A stretch of DNA of 50,278 nt from Nanobdellota archaeon (GTDB lineage Archaea; Nanobdellota; Nanobdellia; Woesearchaeales; GCA-2686295): positions 1-50,278 of the forward strand of contig JAHIUF010000041.1 of the NCBI GenBank assembly GCA_018817005.1, written 5' to 3'. The number at the start of each line of letters is the position of its first letter. Within the stretch, counting starts at the first letter, position 1. The notes under the pieces are model-generated. The model ran no database searches. It saw nothing but the letters and a program-made list of their open reading frames with translations, and was not told the origin of the DNA. Shown one piece after another: positions 31,459-40,002 of this stretch. The position numbers were made by a program, and so were the translations under genes.

Positions 31459-33912
31459 ATGGACAAAAATGAACAAGCAAGACTTTTAAATGATTTAAAG
31501 CGTTTTGAAGAGGCTAAAGAGCAGAATAAAGGTGTTCTGAGCGGTGCGAATTTGGAGCGAGTAAACTCTGAAATTGATAAAGATATTGAAGGAGTTAAAG
31601 CCAAAATTGATGTGAATCTTTTAAAAGATTTAAATGATTTAAAGCGTTTTGAAGAGGCTAAAGGGCAAAATAAAGGTGTTCTGAGCGGTGCGAATTTGGA
31701 GCGAGTAAACTCTGAAATTGAAAGAGATGTTGAAAAGATTAAAGCAAAAATCGAAGCGAGTTTGGCTGAAGAAGAAAAACCTTCTGTAGATGCTAATTCT
31801 GATGAACCAACCTTTGATTTAAAACATATAAAAGGAATAGGAAACAAGTATAATCAAAAACTTAATGATTATTTTAAAAAACGAGGAATTTCTTCACAAG
31901 AGGAAGTAATGAGTCATTTGAACTCGAAAGATTTTCACAATTCAGATGTTCATAATGGTGTAAAAAAAGCCGTCTCTAACCATTTTTCAGAAACTGTAAA
32001 AGAGACTGTACACCAAGTTTCGAATGCGATAAATTTTGTTAGTCCAATGATGGGTCCTGAAGGAATGGCTGTTGGTGCTTTAGCAAACAATGTTTCAAAA
32101 AACATTGAAAATCAGGAAATAAAACAATCTAATAGAGCATTTAAAAAGGAGATGAATAAGGAATTAAAAAATAAGAGTAAACTAATACAACAGGAAGAAC
32201 AAGAAGAAATTAAATTAAGACGAGAAGAAGAAAAAAAGCGTTTAAATGAAATCAAAGAGGATGGAACTCGTTCTGCGGATGAAAGATTAGGTGCTTTTCG
32301 AAAGCTTAAAGAAGTGGAAAAAGAAGAAAATTCAGAAAAACTTCATAAAAAAGCATTATCTTTAGCAGGAAAAGGAGCTCTTGTTGCAGGAAAAGGAGCC
32401 CTTAAATTTGGAAAAGGAGCTCTTAATGTTGGTTCAAATGCTCTTTCATCTGCTTCTGACGGTTTGAAAAATAAATGGTCAGCACTTGCAAACAGCCTTA
32501 CACCTTCAGGTGATGTAAAAAATATAGGTCTTCTTTTTATTGGAGCGGTGGTAATTCATATCTTAGACTGGTCTAGAGGATTTTTAAGAACAAGGGTTAT
32601 TGTAGATGATCCTGTATTTTGGATTTATTTTATATTCACTCTTTTTGCAATGTTTTTTGTTTATAAATCATCATTTTTAGAATCTAAAAAATATATACTC
32701 ATTTCAATAATTGCTTTTTTTCTACCTTTAATCACGAACTTTTTTCAACAAGATTTCTTGCAAGCAGTACTTCTTGCAAGTCCTATTTGGGTTATTTATT
32801 TAATGCTTAATCCTGAAGGTTCAAGACCTGTAGAAGTCATTGGAAAAATATATATTACTGGATGGATAATTCTAGGAATAATTTCTTTAACTTCATCTCT
32901 TGTTTTGCCCAGTACAATGGGTGGTGGAAAAATAAATCCTCTAGATGGCTGGAATTATTTAGTTGAAATTGCAGGTGCACCCATAAAAAAAGCATGGACT
33001 GGAATATCCACAATTCCTAAACGATTAGAGCAAACAATAAATCAAACTATTGGTTCAGCTTATTACACTGGCCAAGTAGAGCAAGGTCAGAACGAACCAG
33101 TAGGAATATATTTGAAAGATGTAAGGCCTTCTGCACCAGTATTTTTCGAAGGCTTACCAGTTTCCGTTTGGGCAACTATTCAAGGAAAAAGCTTTCAAGG
33201 CAGAATTCTTGTTGAAAGTGCTTGTTTTGCAGATAACGGGGTGTATGGAAAAATTGATCCTTCAGAACCCTTGGAAATTTTTTATGAAGAACAAAACACT
33301 CTTGGTTGTCGTTTTGAAAATGGATTTCCAGAAGGAGCTCATCAAGTATCTTTTTTATCAACCTTTAATTTCGAAACGTGGGGCTATTTAACTCAAACAT
33401 TTGTCGATAGAGAAACATATATGAGTTTTTCTCAAAATAATAAGAATATTAATTCAGAACTAGATATTAATAAAAAGGCTGAACCAATTTATACTAATGG
33501 ACCAATAGGTATTGGTATGATTGATTTAGACCAACCAATTGTTGTAGATTTAAAGAATCCTAAAGGACTTCCTGCTTTTGGTGTTACTCTTGAAAATCGG
33601 TGGCCACAAGGAAAAATTGAGAGAGTAGAACTTTTTGAAATAAGAACACCAAAAGAAATTAAACTTATCAATTGTGATAAACAACCAACAAGAGATAGTC
33701 CAAGAATTGAAGAGGAATTTAATGTTTATGAATTCAAAGTTACTGATCCAAGAGAATATTTTACATCTGTTACTTGTCGTATGAGCTTGCAAGATGAAAA
33801 TACTGCTTCACAATTTCTTGGGAAAGGACAAAAAAACATTAAGACTTTTGTTGTGATTGCAAAATATATTTATACAGTACAAGAATATACAAATATTAAT
33901 GTTGAAAAATAA
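31459..33912 (+). CDS. Large multi-pass membrane protein with coiled coil and extracytoplasmic beta domain
   Basis: The 817-aa protein begins with two near-identical 48-residue helical units (LNDLKRFEEAK through NSEI), then a helix-hairpin-helix-like segment FDLKHIKGIGNKYNQKL near 119, a charged coiled coil (215-300), AGKGAL heptad-like repeats (303-330), about five membrane helices (354-370, 385-404, 411-430, 434-450, 462-484) and about 330 residues outside. The last 140 residues resemble the C-terminal part of the three downstream lipoproteins (a terminal YxY strand, then a strand ending in IKR/VEK-like residues). It may anchor a surface assembly to a cytoplasmic partner. I know no characterised homologue. 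No Shine-Dalgarno precedes the ATG; it lies 94 nt after the preceding gene. Confidence 0.75.
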   Translation: MDKNEQARLLNDLKRFEEAKEQNKGVLSGANLERVNSEIDKDIEGVKAKIDVNLLKDLNDLKRFEEAKGQNKGVLSGANLERVNSEIERDVEKIKAKIEASLAEEEKPSVDANSDEPTFDLKHIKGIGNKYNQKLNDYFKKRGISSQEEVMSHLNSKDFHNSDVHNGVKKAVSNHFSETVKETVHQVSNAINFVSPMMGPEGMAVGALANNVSKNIENQEIKQSNRAFKKEMNKELKNKSKLIQQEEQEEIKLRREEEKKRLNEIKEDGTRSADERLGAFRKLKEVEKEENSEKLHKKALSLAGKGALVAGKGALKFGKGALNVGSNALSSASDGLKNKWSALANSLTPSGDVKNIGLLFIGAVVIHILDWSRGFLRTRVIVDDPVFWIYFIFTLFAMFFVYKSSFLESKKYILISIIAFFLPLITNFFQQDFLQAVLLASPIWVIYLMLNPEGSRPVEVIGKIYITGWIILGIISLTSSLVLPSTMGGGKINPLDGWNYLVEIAGAPIKKAWTGISTIPKRLEQTINQTIGSAYYTGQVEQGQNEPVGIYLKDVRPSAPVFFEGLPVSVWATIQGKSFQGRILVESACFADNGVYGKIDPSEPLEIFYEEQNTLGCRFENGFPEGAHQVSFLSTFNFETWGYLTQTFVDRETYMSFSQNNKNINSELDINKKAEPIYTNGPIGIGMIDLDQPIVVDLKNPKGLPAFGVTLENRWPQGKIERVELFEIRTPKEIKLINCDKQPTRDSPRIEEEFNVYEFKVTDPREYFTSVTCRMSLQDENTASQFLGKGQKNIKTFVVIAKYIYTVQEYTNINVEK
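31485..31721 (+). repeat. 93-bp tandem direct repeat, 144-bp period
   Basis: 31485-31577 and 31629-31721 differ at only two bases and keep the reading frame (48-codon unit). This is a recent in-frame duplication at the start of the 817-aa gene. Confidence 0.85.
32365..32448 (+). repeat. Four 21-bp repeats coding AGKGALx
   Basis: Four consecutive 21-base units encode the residues AGKGALV, AGKGALK, FGKGALN and VGSNALS in the 817-aa protein, just before its first membrane helix. Similarity decays toward the last unit. Confidence 0.6.
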
Positions 33913-33933
33913 ATACGAATTATTAAAAATAAA

Positions 33934-35145
33934 ATGAAAATAATAAGAATTTTGGTTTTGTGTTTTTTACTTTTTTTATTTACAGCTTGCACTTCTTCAG
34001 ATTATCGCGATACTAATTATTTTACAGGAACAAAAGGTTTGGAATTGGAATTTTTAGATGGGGGTCTTTTTTTAGAGGTTTATGAAAAATCAACTTTTCC
34101 ACAAACAATTGTTGTTTCAAACGAAGGCGCTTTTAATGTGAATTCTAGTCAGCCCGGAAAGATTTCTTTAACATTTGATTCTTTTTATCTAACAACTCTT
34201 TCAAATGCTGATCCGTTTCAAGTATTAAATTCACCGGTTTTGTTAAATGGCAAATCTTATCTGTTTCCAGAGGGGGAGGATAAATCTTTTGTTCTACCAA
34301 CATTTCAAGTAAAAGAAGTTGAAGGTCCAAGGGAATATCCTCAGACAATGGTTTTTGTTGACCTTTGTTATCCGTATCAAACAATTCTTGTGACAGAAAT
34401 TTGTATAGATACTTCTTCAGTAACGCACGATGCCAGATCACAGGTTTGTTCTGCTGAGGATCTTTCTTTTTCAAGTCAAGGTGCGCCTGTTGCAGTTAAT
34501 TCTGTTGCTGTTGAAATGCAACCTTTAGGAACAGTCATTAGACCGGTTTTTTTAGTGAGTATTGAAAATAAAGGTTCGGGCAGAGTTCTTAGTCCTGTTA
34601 ATGATAATCAAAAAAATATTGGTTGTGAAATGCAAGATAATTTAAGAAGTAAATGGAATCAAGTTAAAATAAGTGCAAAACTTACAAATGAAGATTTGAT
34701 TTGTGAACCTGAAATGATTCTTCTACGTAATGAAAAAGGATTTTCAAGATGTTATTCTGATAATCCGCAGTATAGTGCGGCGCTTAATTACTATGCTCCT
34801 TTAATGGTTGAACTAGATTATGTTTATAGTACAACAATTTCTCGAGATGTAAATATCAAAAGATTGATTCCATATCAACAAACACCAAATCCAGTCACTA
34901 ATTGTTATATTTGGCAGGTAAAAGTTGGAGGTACTTGCATTAACAAATGCGTGTTTTGTGCTAATAACCCTCTTGAAGATGTTTGTAAAAATACAGGTGT
35001 AAAAAAAGGCTTTACTTGTTCATGTACTGATAATGATTGCATCACCATGCAAAACTTAAAAAGCACCGATCAATGTATTTTTAGAGGCGGGATTGATCTT
35101 TGTCAAGATCCTTATTTTTGTTGTAATGTGTCGCAAAAACAATAA
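33934..35145 (+). CDS. Secreted lipoprotein with cysteine-rich C-terminus (paralogue 1)
   Basis: The 403-aa protein has a lipoprotein signal (lipobox LFTAC, Cys19), a beta-rich body, and a C-terminal region (324-403) with 12 cysteines (324, 334, 339, 342, 351, 362, 364, 369, 381, 390, 396, 397), suggesting a disulfide-knotted module. The body shares with the next two genes the blocks CYPYQT...CI, a VC, SQGAPVAV, SIENKGSGR and YAPLMVELDYVY. It follows the 817-aa protein by 21 bases, so they are co-transcribed. Probably exported by SecY and anchored by a lipid. The function is unknown; adhesion or host contact would fit a DPANN lifestyle but is speculation. Confidence 0.75.
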   Translation: MKIIRILVLCFLLFLFTACTSSDYRDTNYFTGTKGLELEFLDGGLFLEVYEKSTFPQTIVVSNEGAFNVNSSQPGKISLTFDSFYLTTLSNADPFQVLNSPVLLNGKSYLFPEGEDKSFVLPTFQVKEVEGPREYPQTMVFVDLCYPYQTILVTEICIDTSSVTHDARSQVCSAEDLSFSSQGAPVAVNSVAVEMQPLGTVIRPVFLVSIENKGSGRVLSPVNDNQKNIGCEMQDNLRSKWNQVKISAKLTNEDLICEPEMILLRNEKGFSRCYSDNPQYSAALNYYAPLMVELDYVYSTTISRDVNIKRLIPYQQTPNPVTNCYIWQVKVGGTCINKCVFCANNPLEDVCKNTGVKKGFTCSCTDNDCITMQNLKSTDQCIFRGGIDLCQDPYFCCNVSQKQ

Positions 35146-35216
35146 CAATAATCAAAATAATAACAAACAAGAGTAACAAAAGAACAACAATTAAATCAAT
35201 AATAAAAACAAGAAAT

Positions 35217-35224
35217 TTTATATA
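35217..35224 (+). promoter_or_regulatory. TATA-like element before lipoprotein paralogue 2
   Basis: TTTATATA starts 31 nt before ATG 35248, which would give a leaderless message. However, AGGTGA at 35237-35242 is a good Shine-Dalgarno for the same ATG and would serve a read-through transcript. Both modes may operate. Confidence 0.45.
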
Positions 35225-35247
35225 TTTAAAAGTATAAGGTGAGAATT

Positions 35248-36552
35248 ATGAAATCGAGAAAAACATTTTTTTTAACAACTCTAATAATGGTTATTCTGTT
35301 AATTGGTGCTTGTGACACTACAAGACCCAACACACAAACAGAAAATTTTTATCAAGGAAGTGAGGGTATTAGGATGCTTGTTGAACCAGATGCACCTCCA
35401 CCAAGATTATATTATTACAGTGATTCTTTAACAGATGATTATAATGATTTCTCTGTTGAGGTAATGCTTGAAAACAAGGGTGCTTCTTATACACAAGGAG
35501 GAATTTATGTTTCAGGATATGATCCAAACCTAATCGAATTTGAAGAAGTTTTAATATCACCTACAGGTGGCTCTTGGTTTGATAATTGTGCAATGGATTT
35601 TAACTTTAGAGATCTTTCTTCTTTAAGAAATGCTTTTGCAACTGTTGCAGGCTTTTTTTCATGTGATATTGGCGGTGGAGGGGTTGGTGTTTCTGGTGCT
35701 CCTGGTTCTAGACAAGCAATTGACAGAGTTGAAATTAACAACCTCTTTCAGATTTTTGGTTGGGAAAACCTTCCAGATATAGATTTAATGTGGGATCGTG
35801 ATGGCCAGGGAGGTTTAAGTCTTGATTTTAGCAAGTTTAACATGGATATAAGTGCTTTTTATCATGGAAAAGCCTTGCTTATGACTATGGCAGGTCTTAA
35901 CTTTTCAAATCAAGGAATTGAATTCATGCTAAGACCGGACAATTATGAATACCCTGGTGGCGAAATGGACTATATTACATTTCATGGTAAAATTAAAGAT
36001 ACCTGGCCTAATGGATTGGATGAAACAGATGTAACATTTCAAGTTCAGGCTTGTTACCTATACGCAACTTATGCAACACCTGTAATTTGTATAGATCCAA
36101 ATCCTTATGATGAATCAAAAAAAGTTTGTATTCCGGGTCAGATTGACATGAAAGGATCACAGGGTGCACCAGTCGCAATAACTAGTATTCAGCAAGAAAG
36201 CACCCCTAAAAAAATAATATTTACAATAAACATAAATAATGTTGGAAAAGGTGAGATCATACATCCTGGTTATTTGGAGAGATGTAATCCTTATTATCAA
36301 GGAAGGTTGAGTCCAGAACATAAAGATGTTATTATACTTGCTGATGTGAGGCTTGCGGGAAGCATGCAAAGACTTGATTGTACGCAAGATAACATAATAA
36401 AGCTCAGAGATGGTCGTGGTAAAATAGTATGTACTTACGAACTTGAATATGCCACCGTAAAATCAGCTTACACCGCGCCTTTATTCATAGAGCTTTGGTA
36501 TGGATACTCTGAGAATCAAAGAAGGTTTGTTCATATAAAAAGAGTTAGTTAA
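35248..36552 (+). CDS. Secreted lipoprotein (paralogue 2)
   Basis: The ATG at 35248 gives 434 aa and a clear lipoprotein signal ending in LIGAC (Cys22); an in-frame GTG at 35239 lies inside the Shine-Dalgarno and is not preferred. The body has the family blocks FYQGSEGIRM, CYLYATYATPVICI, VCIPG, SQGAPVAI, NINNVGKGE and YTAPLFIELWYGY near the end. It lacks the cysteine-rich tail of paralogue 1 but has a glycine-rich insert around residues 135-160. Function unknown; lipid-anchored outside the cell by inference. Confidence 0.75.
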   Translation: MKSRKTFFLTTLIMVILLIGACDTTRPNTQTENFYQGSEGIRMLVEPDAPPPRLYYYSDSLTDDYNDFSVEVMLENKGASYTQGGIYVSGYDPNLIEFEEVLISPTGGSWFDNCAMDFNFRDLSSLRNAFATVAGFFSCDIGGGGVGVSGAPGSRQAIDRVEINNLFQIFGWENLPDIDLMWDRDGQGGLSLDFSKFNMDISAFYHGKALLMTMAGLNFSNQGIEFMLRPDNYEYPGGEMDYITFHGKIKDTWPNGLDETDVTFQVQACYLYATYATPVICIDPNPYDESKKVCIPGQIDMKGSQGAPVAITSIQQESTPKKIIFTININNVGKGEIIHPGYLERCNPYYQGRLSPEHKDVIILADVRLAGSMQRLDCTQDNIIKLRDGRGKIVCTYELEYATVKSAYTAPLFIELWYGYSENQRRFVHIKRVS

Positions 36553-36564
36553 ATGTTCAGTTAA

Positions 36565-36572
36565 TTTTTTTT
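36565..36572 (+). terminator. Oligo-T tract after lipoprotein paralogue 2
   Basis: Eight T in a row 13 bases after the stop, followed by a new TATA box at 36604, fit an archaeal terminator between the second and third lipoprotein genes. Confidence 0.45.
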
Positions 36573-36603
36573 AATACTTTCAAGTAGAAATAAAATAAAA
36601 AGA

Positions 36604-36647
36604 TTTATATATTTTAAACTTAAATCATAAAGTTAGTTATTAGGAGG
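36604..36647 (+). promoter_or_regulatory. Promoter and strong Shine-Dalgarno of lipoprotein paralogue 3
   Basis: TTTATATA (36604-36611) lies 52 nt before the ATG and predicts a leader of about 22 nt that carries AGGAGG (36642-36647). The surrounding bases resemble the promoter at 35217, so the two lipoprotein genes may be co-regulated. Confidence 0.5.
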
Positions 36648-36655
36648 TTTTTAAA

Positions 36656-37618
36656 ATGAGGAAAGGGTTAATAAGTATTTTGTTGATTATATCTTTGCTT
36701 TTTGTAGCTTGTGGAGAAAAAGAATCGTCAACTAGCAGTAATGCAAAAGCATTTATTGGTGGAACAACAGGTCTTGCTGTTGAATTCATTGAAGGTGAAC
36801 CACCAGAGGAAGTAATAGATGGCGCAGCAATGCTTTTCACAACATCTGTAAAAATAAAAAATAAAGGAGAATGGGCAATAGCTAAAGAAAATATTACTCT
36901 TTCGTTAAAAGGATTTGATCCTGCAGACTTTGGCTTAACTTTAACTGAGATAACAGATGTTAATCCTGATGAAGATATTTTAAAAAATGATATAAATCCA
37001 GATACGGGCAACGCCATCAATTCACCAGATGTATATGTTACATTTCCCACATTGAATTTTCAAAGAGTTCTTTCAGGAAATCAGGAATTTCCTTTCGTAG
37101 TGGATGTTTGTTATAGTTATGGAACTCTTGCAAATTCAAAGCTTTGTATAAAAGAAAATCTTTTAGATACAATCAATGATGAGGTTTGTATTGTTTCTGG
37201 CTCAAAAAATGTAGAAAATTCCGGAGGACCAATTCAGGTTACTGGATTTGAAGAATTTACAGCCGGACAAGATAAAGTTTCATTTACTATAAATCTTGAA
37301 GATAAAGGGACTGGAAAACTTTCAGCTTTAGGATCAAGTTGTGATCAAACTCCTGCAAATAAAGGCGTAGTAAAAATTAGTGTTGATACTGGTCTTTCAG
37401 GTCTTGTGTGCAGTGGTCTTAGCAACTCAGTGGTTTCTGCAGGTACTGTTACAGCATATGTTGGAGAAACAAAGCTGTCTACAGGTCAAAAATCTGTGAG
37501 GTGTACTCAAACTATAGCAGAAAAGTCAGATAAGATTAAGATTGTCGACATAACTCTCGAGTATGATTATATGGAAACAATTGCATCAACTGTACTTGTA
37601 AAACATGTTGTGCAATAA
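36656..37618 (+). CDS. Secreted lipoprotein (paralogue 3)
   Basis: The 320-aa protein has the lipobox LFVAC (Cys19) followed by a Ser/Thr linker, then the same body as its two neighbours: FIGGTTGLAVEFIEGEPP, VKIKNKGEWAI, CYSYGTLANSKLCI, VCIVSG, NSGGPIQV, NLEDKGTGKL and a final ITLEYDYMETI strand. It is the shortest and cleanest member and probably shows the minimal domain set. It has its own TATA box and a strong Shine-Dalgarno, suggesting high expression. Function unknown. Confidence 0.75.
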   Translation: MRKGLISILLIISLLFVACGEKESSTSSNAKAFIGGTTGLAVEFIEGEPPEEVIDGAAMLFTTSVKIKNKGEWAIAKENITLSLKGFDPADFGLTLTEITDVNPDEDILKNDINPDTGNAINSPDVYVTFPTLNFQRVLSGNQEFPFVVDVCYSYGTLANSKLCIKENLLDTINDEVCIVSGSKNVENSGGPIQVTGFEEFTAGQDKVSFTINLEDKGTGKLSALGSSCDQTPANKGVVKISVDTGLSGLVCSGLSNSVVSAGTVTAYVGETKLSTGQKSVRCTQTIAEKSDKIKIVDITLEYDYMETIASTVLVKHVVQ

Positions 37619-37632
37619 TTTTTTTTATTTTT
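37619..37632 (+). terminator. Oligo-T tract after lipoprotein paralogue 3
   Basis: Thirteen of the 14 bases after the stop codon are T, interrupted by one A, which fits an archaeal terminator. The interrupted receiver-domain gene begins four bases later. Confidence 0.45.
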
Positions 37633-37635
37633 AAT

Positions 37636-37986
37636 ATGAGAAGAGCTTTGGTTGTGGATGATGAATTACCGAATAGGGAATTATTAGAATCGATTCTATC
37701 TGTAAAAAATTATGATGTCATAACTATTTCTTCTGGAAAAGAAGCTCTTTCTCAGGATATTTTCAATATTGATTTAATAACAGTTGATTATTAAATAGGT
37801 AGTATGAACGGTCTTGAATTAATATCGAAATTTAAGTATTTACAAGAAAACAATCATGTTCCAATAATATTAATTACTGGTTCTTATGATGTTGATAAAC
37901 AATCTATTGATTATCCAAATTTTTTAGGTATTTTACATAAACCTTTTTCTGTGAATGAATTTTATTTGAGAATTAACCAGTTATAA
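37636..37986 (+). pseudogene. CheY-like receiver domain gene interrupted by an in-frame TAA
   Basis: From ATG 37636 the frame reads RALVVDDELPNRELLESILS, then LITVDY, then TAA at 37792-37794 (codon 53), then continues in the same frame IGSMNGLELISKFKYLQ, VPIILITGSYD and HKPFSV to a stop at 37984-37986. All receiver landmarks are present: the acidic pair DD, the phospho-acceptor aspartate in VDY, the LITG threonine and the KPF lysine. The full length of about 116 codons is exactly one receiver domain. A single base change explains the stop; sequencing error is possible. No histidine kinase is near by. Confidence 0.8.
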
Positions 37987-38000
37987 TGTGCGCGTGTTTT

Positions 38001-38963
38001 TTATTTGTTTATCAACGCAAAAGTACTTATTAAAGCTTCGAGTTGAATAAACTCATCACTTCCTTCAACAAGTCTAAATTCTGCCGTTCCACATTCTTTC
38101 ATCATTTCAAGCTTTTTTTGATCATCAATTTCCAGAGACCAAATTTCTTTTTGTATTTGTTTTATGATGTCAAAACCTGATAGACCATATTCAAGTATTG
38201 TTTTTAGAAGTTTATCTTTTGCTTTTAAAAAATCTTTTTTTATTGTTAATTGTAATATTTCTTTAACTTCTTTTGGTCTTGCAACACTAGCAATTTCATA
38301 TATTAATTTACTTGTTATGTGCTTGTCTAATGCCGCACAACTTTGCATTATGTTTTCTACTTTTCTGCAGTCTCCTTCAGAAACTTCATAGAGAGCTTCT
38401 TTTGCATCTAAGTCAATTTTTAAATTTTCAGCGTGCATAATTTTTTCTATAATAACCATCATTTGTTCTTTTTTTAATGGTTTGAATCGAAAGACCGTAC
38501 ATCTTGATTGAATTGGATCAATGATTTTAGATGAGTAATTGCATGAGAGAATAAATCTGCAGGTTTGAGTGTAATTTTCCATGGTTCTTCTAAGTGCTTG
38601 TTGTGCTTCTTTTGTTAAAGCGTCACATTCATCTAAATAGATTATTTTAAAAGGAACATTTCCAATAGATCTTGTTCTTGCAAAATCTTTAACTTTCACT
38701 CTAACAACATCAATTCCTCTTTCATCAGAAGCATTGAGTTCCAACAAATTTTCTTTCCAAGTATCTTTGAATAGTTGTTTTGCAATAACGAGTGCAAGAG
38801 TTGTTTTTCCAACACCAGCAGGTCCTGCAAAGAGTACATGAGGCATGTTTTGTTGTTCAACAAAAGCTTTTGCTCTCTTAACAACTTCTTCTTGACCTTT
38901 AACTTCTGAAAATGTTTTAGGTCTATATTTCTCAGTCCAAATCGTGAAATTATTGATTTCCAT
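38001..38963 (-). CDS. rfcS: Replication factor C small subunit
   Basis: The 320-aa AAA+ protein starts IWTEKYRPKTFSEVKGQEEV and has Walker A FAGPAGVGKTTLAL, Walker B IIYLDECDALTKEAQ and the SRC arginine-finger motif (DPIQSRCTVFRF), as in archaeal RfcS. With RfcL it forms the clamp loader that places PCNA on primed DNA, linking to the primase gene in this window. The length is typical. A TATA box (plus strand 38987-38994) sits 31 nt before the ATG, predicting a leaderless mRNA. Confidence 0.97.
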   Translation of the reverse strand: MEINNFTIWTEKYRPKTFSEVKGQEEVVKRAKAFVEQQNMPHVLFAGPAGVGKTTLALVIAKQLFKDTWKENLLELNASDERGIDVVRVKVKDFARTRSIGNVPFKIIYLDECDALTKEAQQALRRTMENYTQTCRFILSCNYSSKIIDPIQSRCTVFRFKPLKKEQMMVIIEKIMHAENLKIDLDAKEALYEVSEGDCRKVENIMQSCAALDKHITSKLIYEIASVARPKEVKEILQLTIKKDFLKAKDKLLKTILEYGLSGFDIIKQIQKEIWSLEIDDQKKLEMMKECGTAEFRLVEGSDEFIQLEALISTFALINK

Positions 38964-39052
38964 CTTTTTTTGAGAACAAATTATTCTTTATAAGAGTTTT
39001 GCTTTTATGAACAGAGTCGTTTTTTCTATTTTTTTTAGGGGTGGACTATAAG

Positions 39053-39060
39053 TATATAAA
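39053..39060 (+). promoter_or_regulatory. TATA box for the lipid-kinase gene, leaderless
   Basis: TATATAAA begins 32 nt before the ATG at 39085 and there is no Shine-Dalgarno, so transcription likely starts at or next to the start codon. Confidence 0.6.
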
Positions 39061-39084
39061 ACATTTTTAATTTCTGTTTTTTTA

Positions 39085-40002
39085 ATGAGAAAAATTTATC
39101 TTGTTTCAAATAATTATTCAACAAAGAACAAGTTGATACGTTGGAGAGAGATATCGTCTCTTTTAGAAAAAAAAGATGAATCAATAATTCTTTCTAAAGA
39201 AAACGTTGAAAAACTCACAAGTGTTATTGATTCAGAAGATTTTTTATGTATAAATGGGGGTGATGGAACAATTCAAAAGGTTCTTGATTATTTTTTAAAG
39301 CAAGAAAAAAAATTACCTATAATTGTTCCATTAAATGCAGGCGCCACCAATGCTCTTGCAAGAGATACAAATATTTTTGGAAGTCCTTATTCTATTTTAA
39401 AAAAAATCGTTTATTTAAGAAACGAACAATTTTTAATACAAACAAGATATTTAATGAAAATAACTGATTATAATTCACAAAAGATTTGTTATGGTTTTTT
39501 TGCAGGTTTTGGAATAATGCCTTATTTGTTTAAAAATCGACATGGAGACTTTTTAACAGGAAGAAAGACTCATTTGAAAGTTTCAAAAACCATTTTTTCT
39601 GCCTTACAAAAAAAAGATGTTTCTTATATAAACAAAAATATGACTTTGAATTATGAAGGAAGAATAATGAATGAAGATTTTTTTGTGCTTTTATTTTTGA
39701 CGACAGCAAAACCTTTGCCTTTTATGAAACCTTTATTTGATAATGAAAAAAATCATTTTTACATGATTGGCACGTCTGTAGATCCAAGAACTGCTGGAAA
39801 ACAATTCATGAGTCTTTTACTAGGTCAGAAACTTAAGAAAAAAGATTTATTTGTAAAAACTTTAAAAGAAATATCTATTTCTGGAAAAAACCTTGATTTT
39901 ATTGTTGATGGAGAACAATTTTTATCAAATAATGAGTCAATTAATAATATAAAAATAGAATTAGCTCAAGAACTTATTAGAATTCCAAGTTTAAAAAATT
40001 AA
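39085..40002 (+). CDS. Diacylglycerol/lipid kinase family protein
   Basis: The 305-aa protein has the diacylglycerol-kinase catalytic fold: INGGDGTIQKVLDYF (the GGDGT nucleotide-binding motif) and IIVPLNAGATNALARDTNIF (family PxGTxNDFAR-type block), then a beta-rich second domain with LDFIVDGEQF near the end. Members phosphorylate diacylglycerol, sphingoid bases or related lipids. In archaea the lipid would be an isoprenoid ether lipid, but the substrate is not shown by sequence. It meets the convergent PRC-barrel gene with a four-base overlap. Confidence 0.87.
   Translation: MRKIYLVSNNYSTKNKLIRWREISSLLEKKDESIILSKENVEKLTSVIDSEDFLCINGGDGTIQKVLDYFLKQEKKLPIIVPLNAGATNALARDTNIFGSPYSILKKIVYLRNEQFLIQTRYLMKITDYNSQKICYGFFAGFGIMPYLFKNRHGDFLTGRKTHLKVSKTIFSALQKKDVSYINKNMTLNYEGRIMNEDFFVLLFLTTAKPLPFMKPLFDNEKNHFYMIGTSVDPRTAGKQFMSLLLGQKLKKKDLFVKTLKEISISGKNLDFIVDGEQFLSNNESINNIKIELAQELIRIPSLKN

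Noticed and set aside
31485-31721. Possible CRISPR or mobile-element repeats
   Set aside because: Only two in-frame copies exist inside one coding region, with no spacers, terminal inverted repeats or cas/transposase genes.
31317-31847. 176-aa minus-strand open frame with internal repeats
   Set aside because: The repeats come from the duplicated unit of the plus-strand 817-aa gene; no independent coding signal is seen.
37792-37794. Stop-codon recoding (TAA read as an amino acid)
   Set aside because: Known archaeal recoding uses TAG (pyrrolysine) or TGA (selenocysteine), not TAA, and many genes here end normally in TAA. A mutation or sequence error is simpler.
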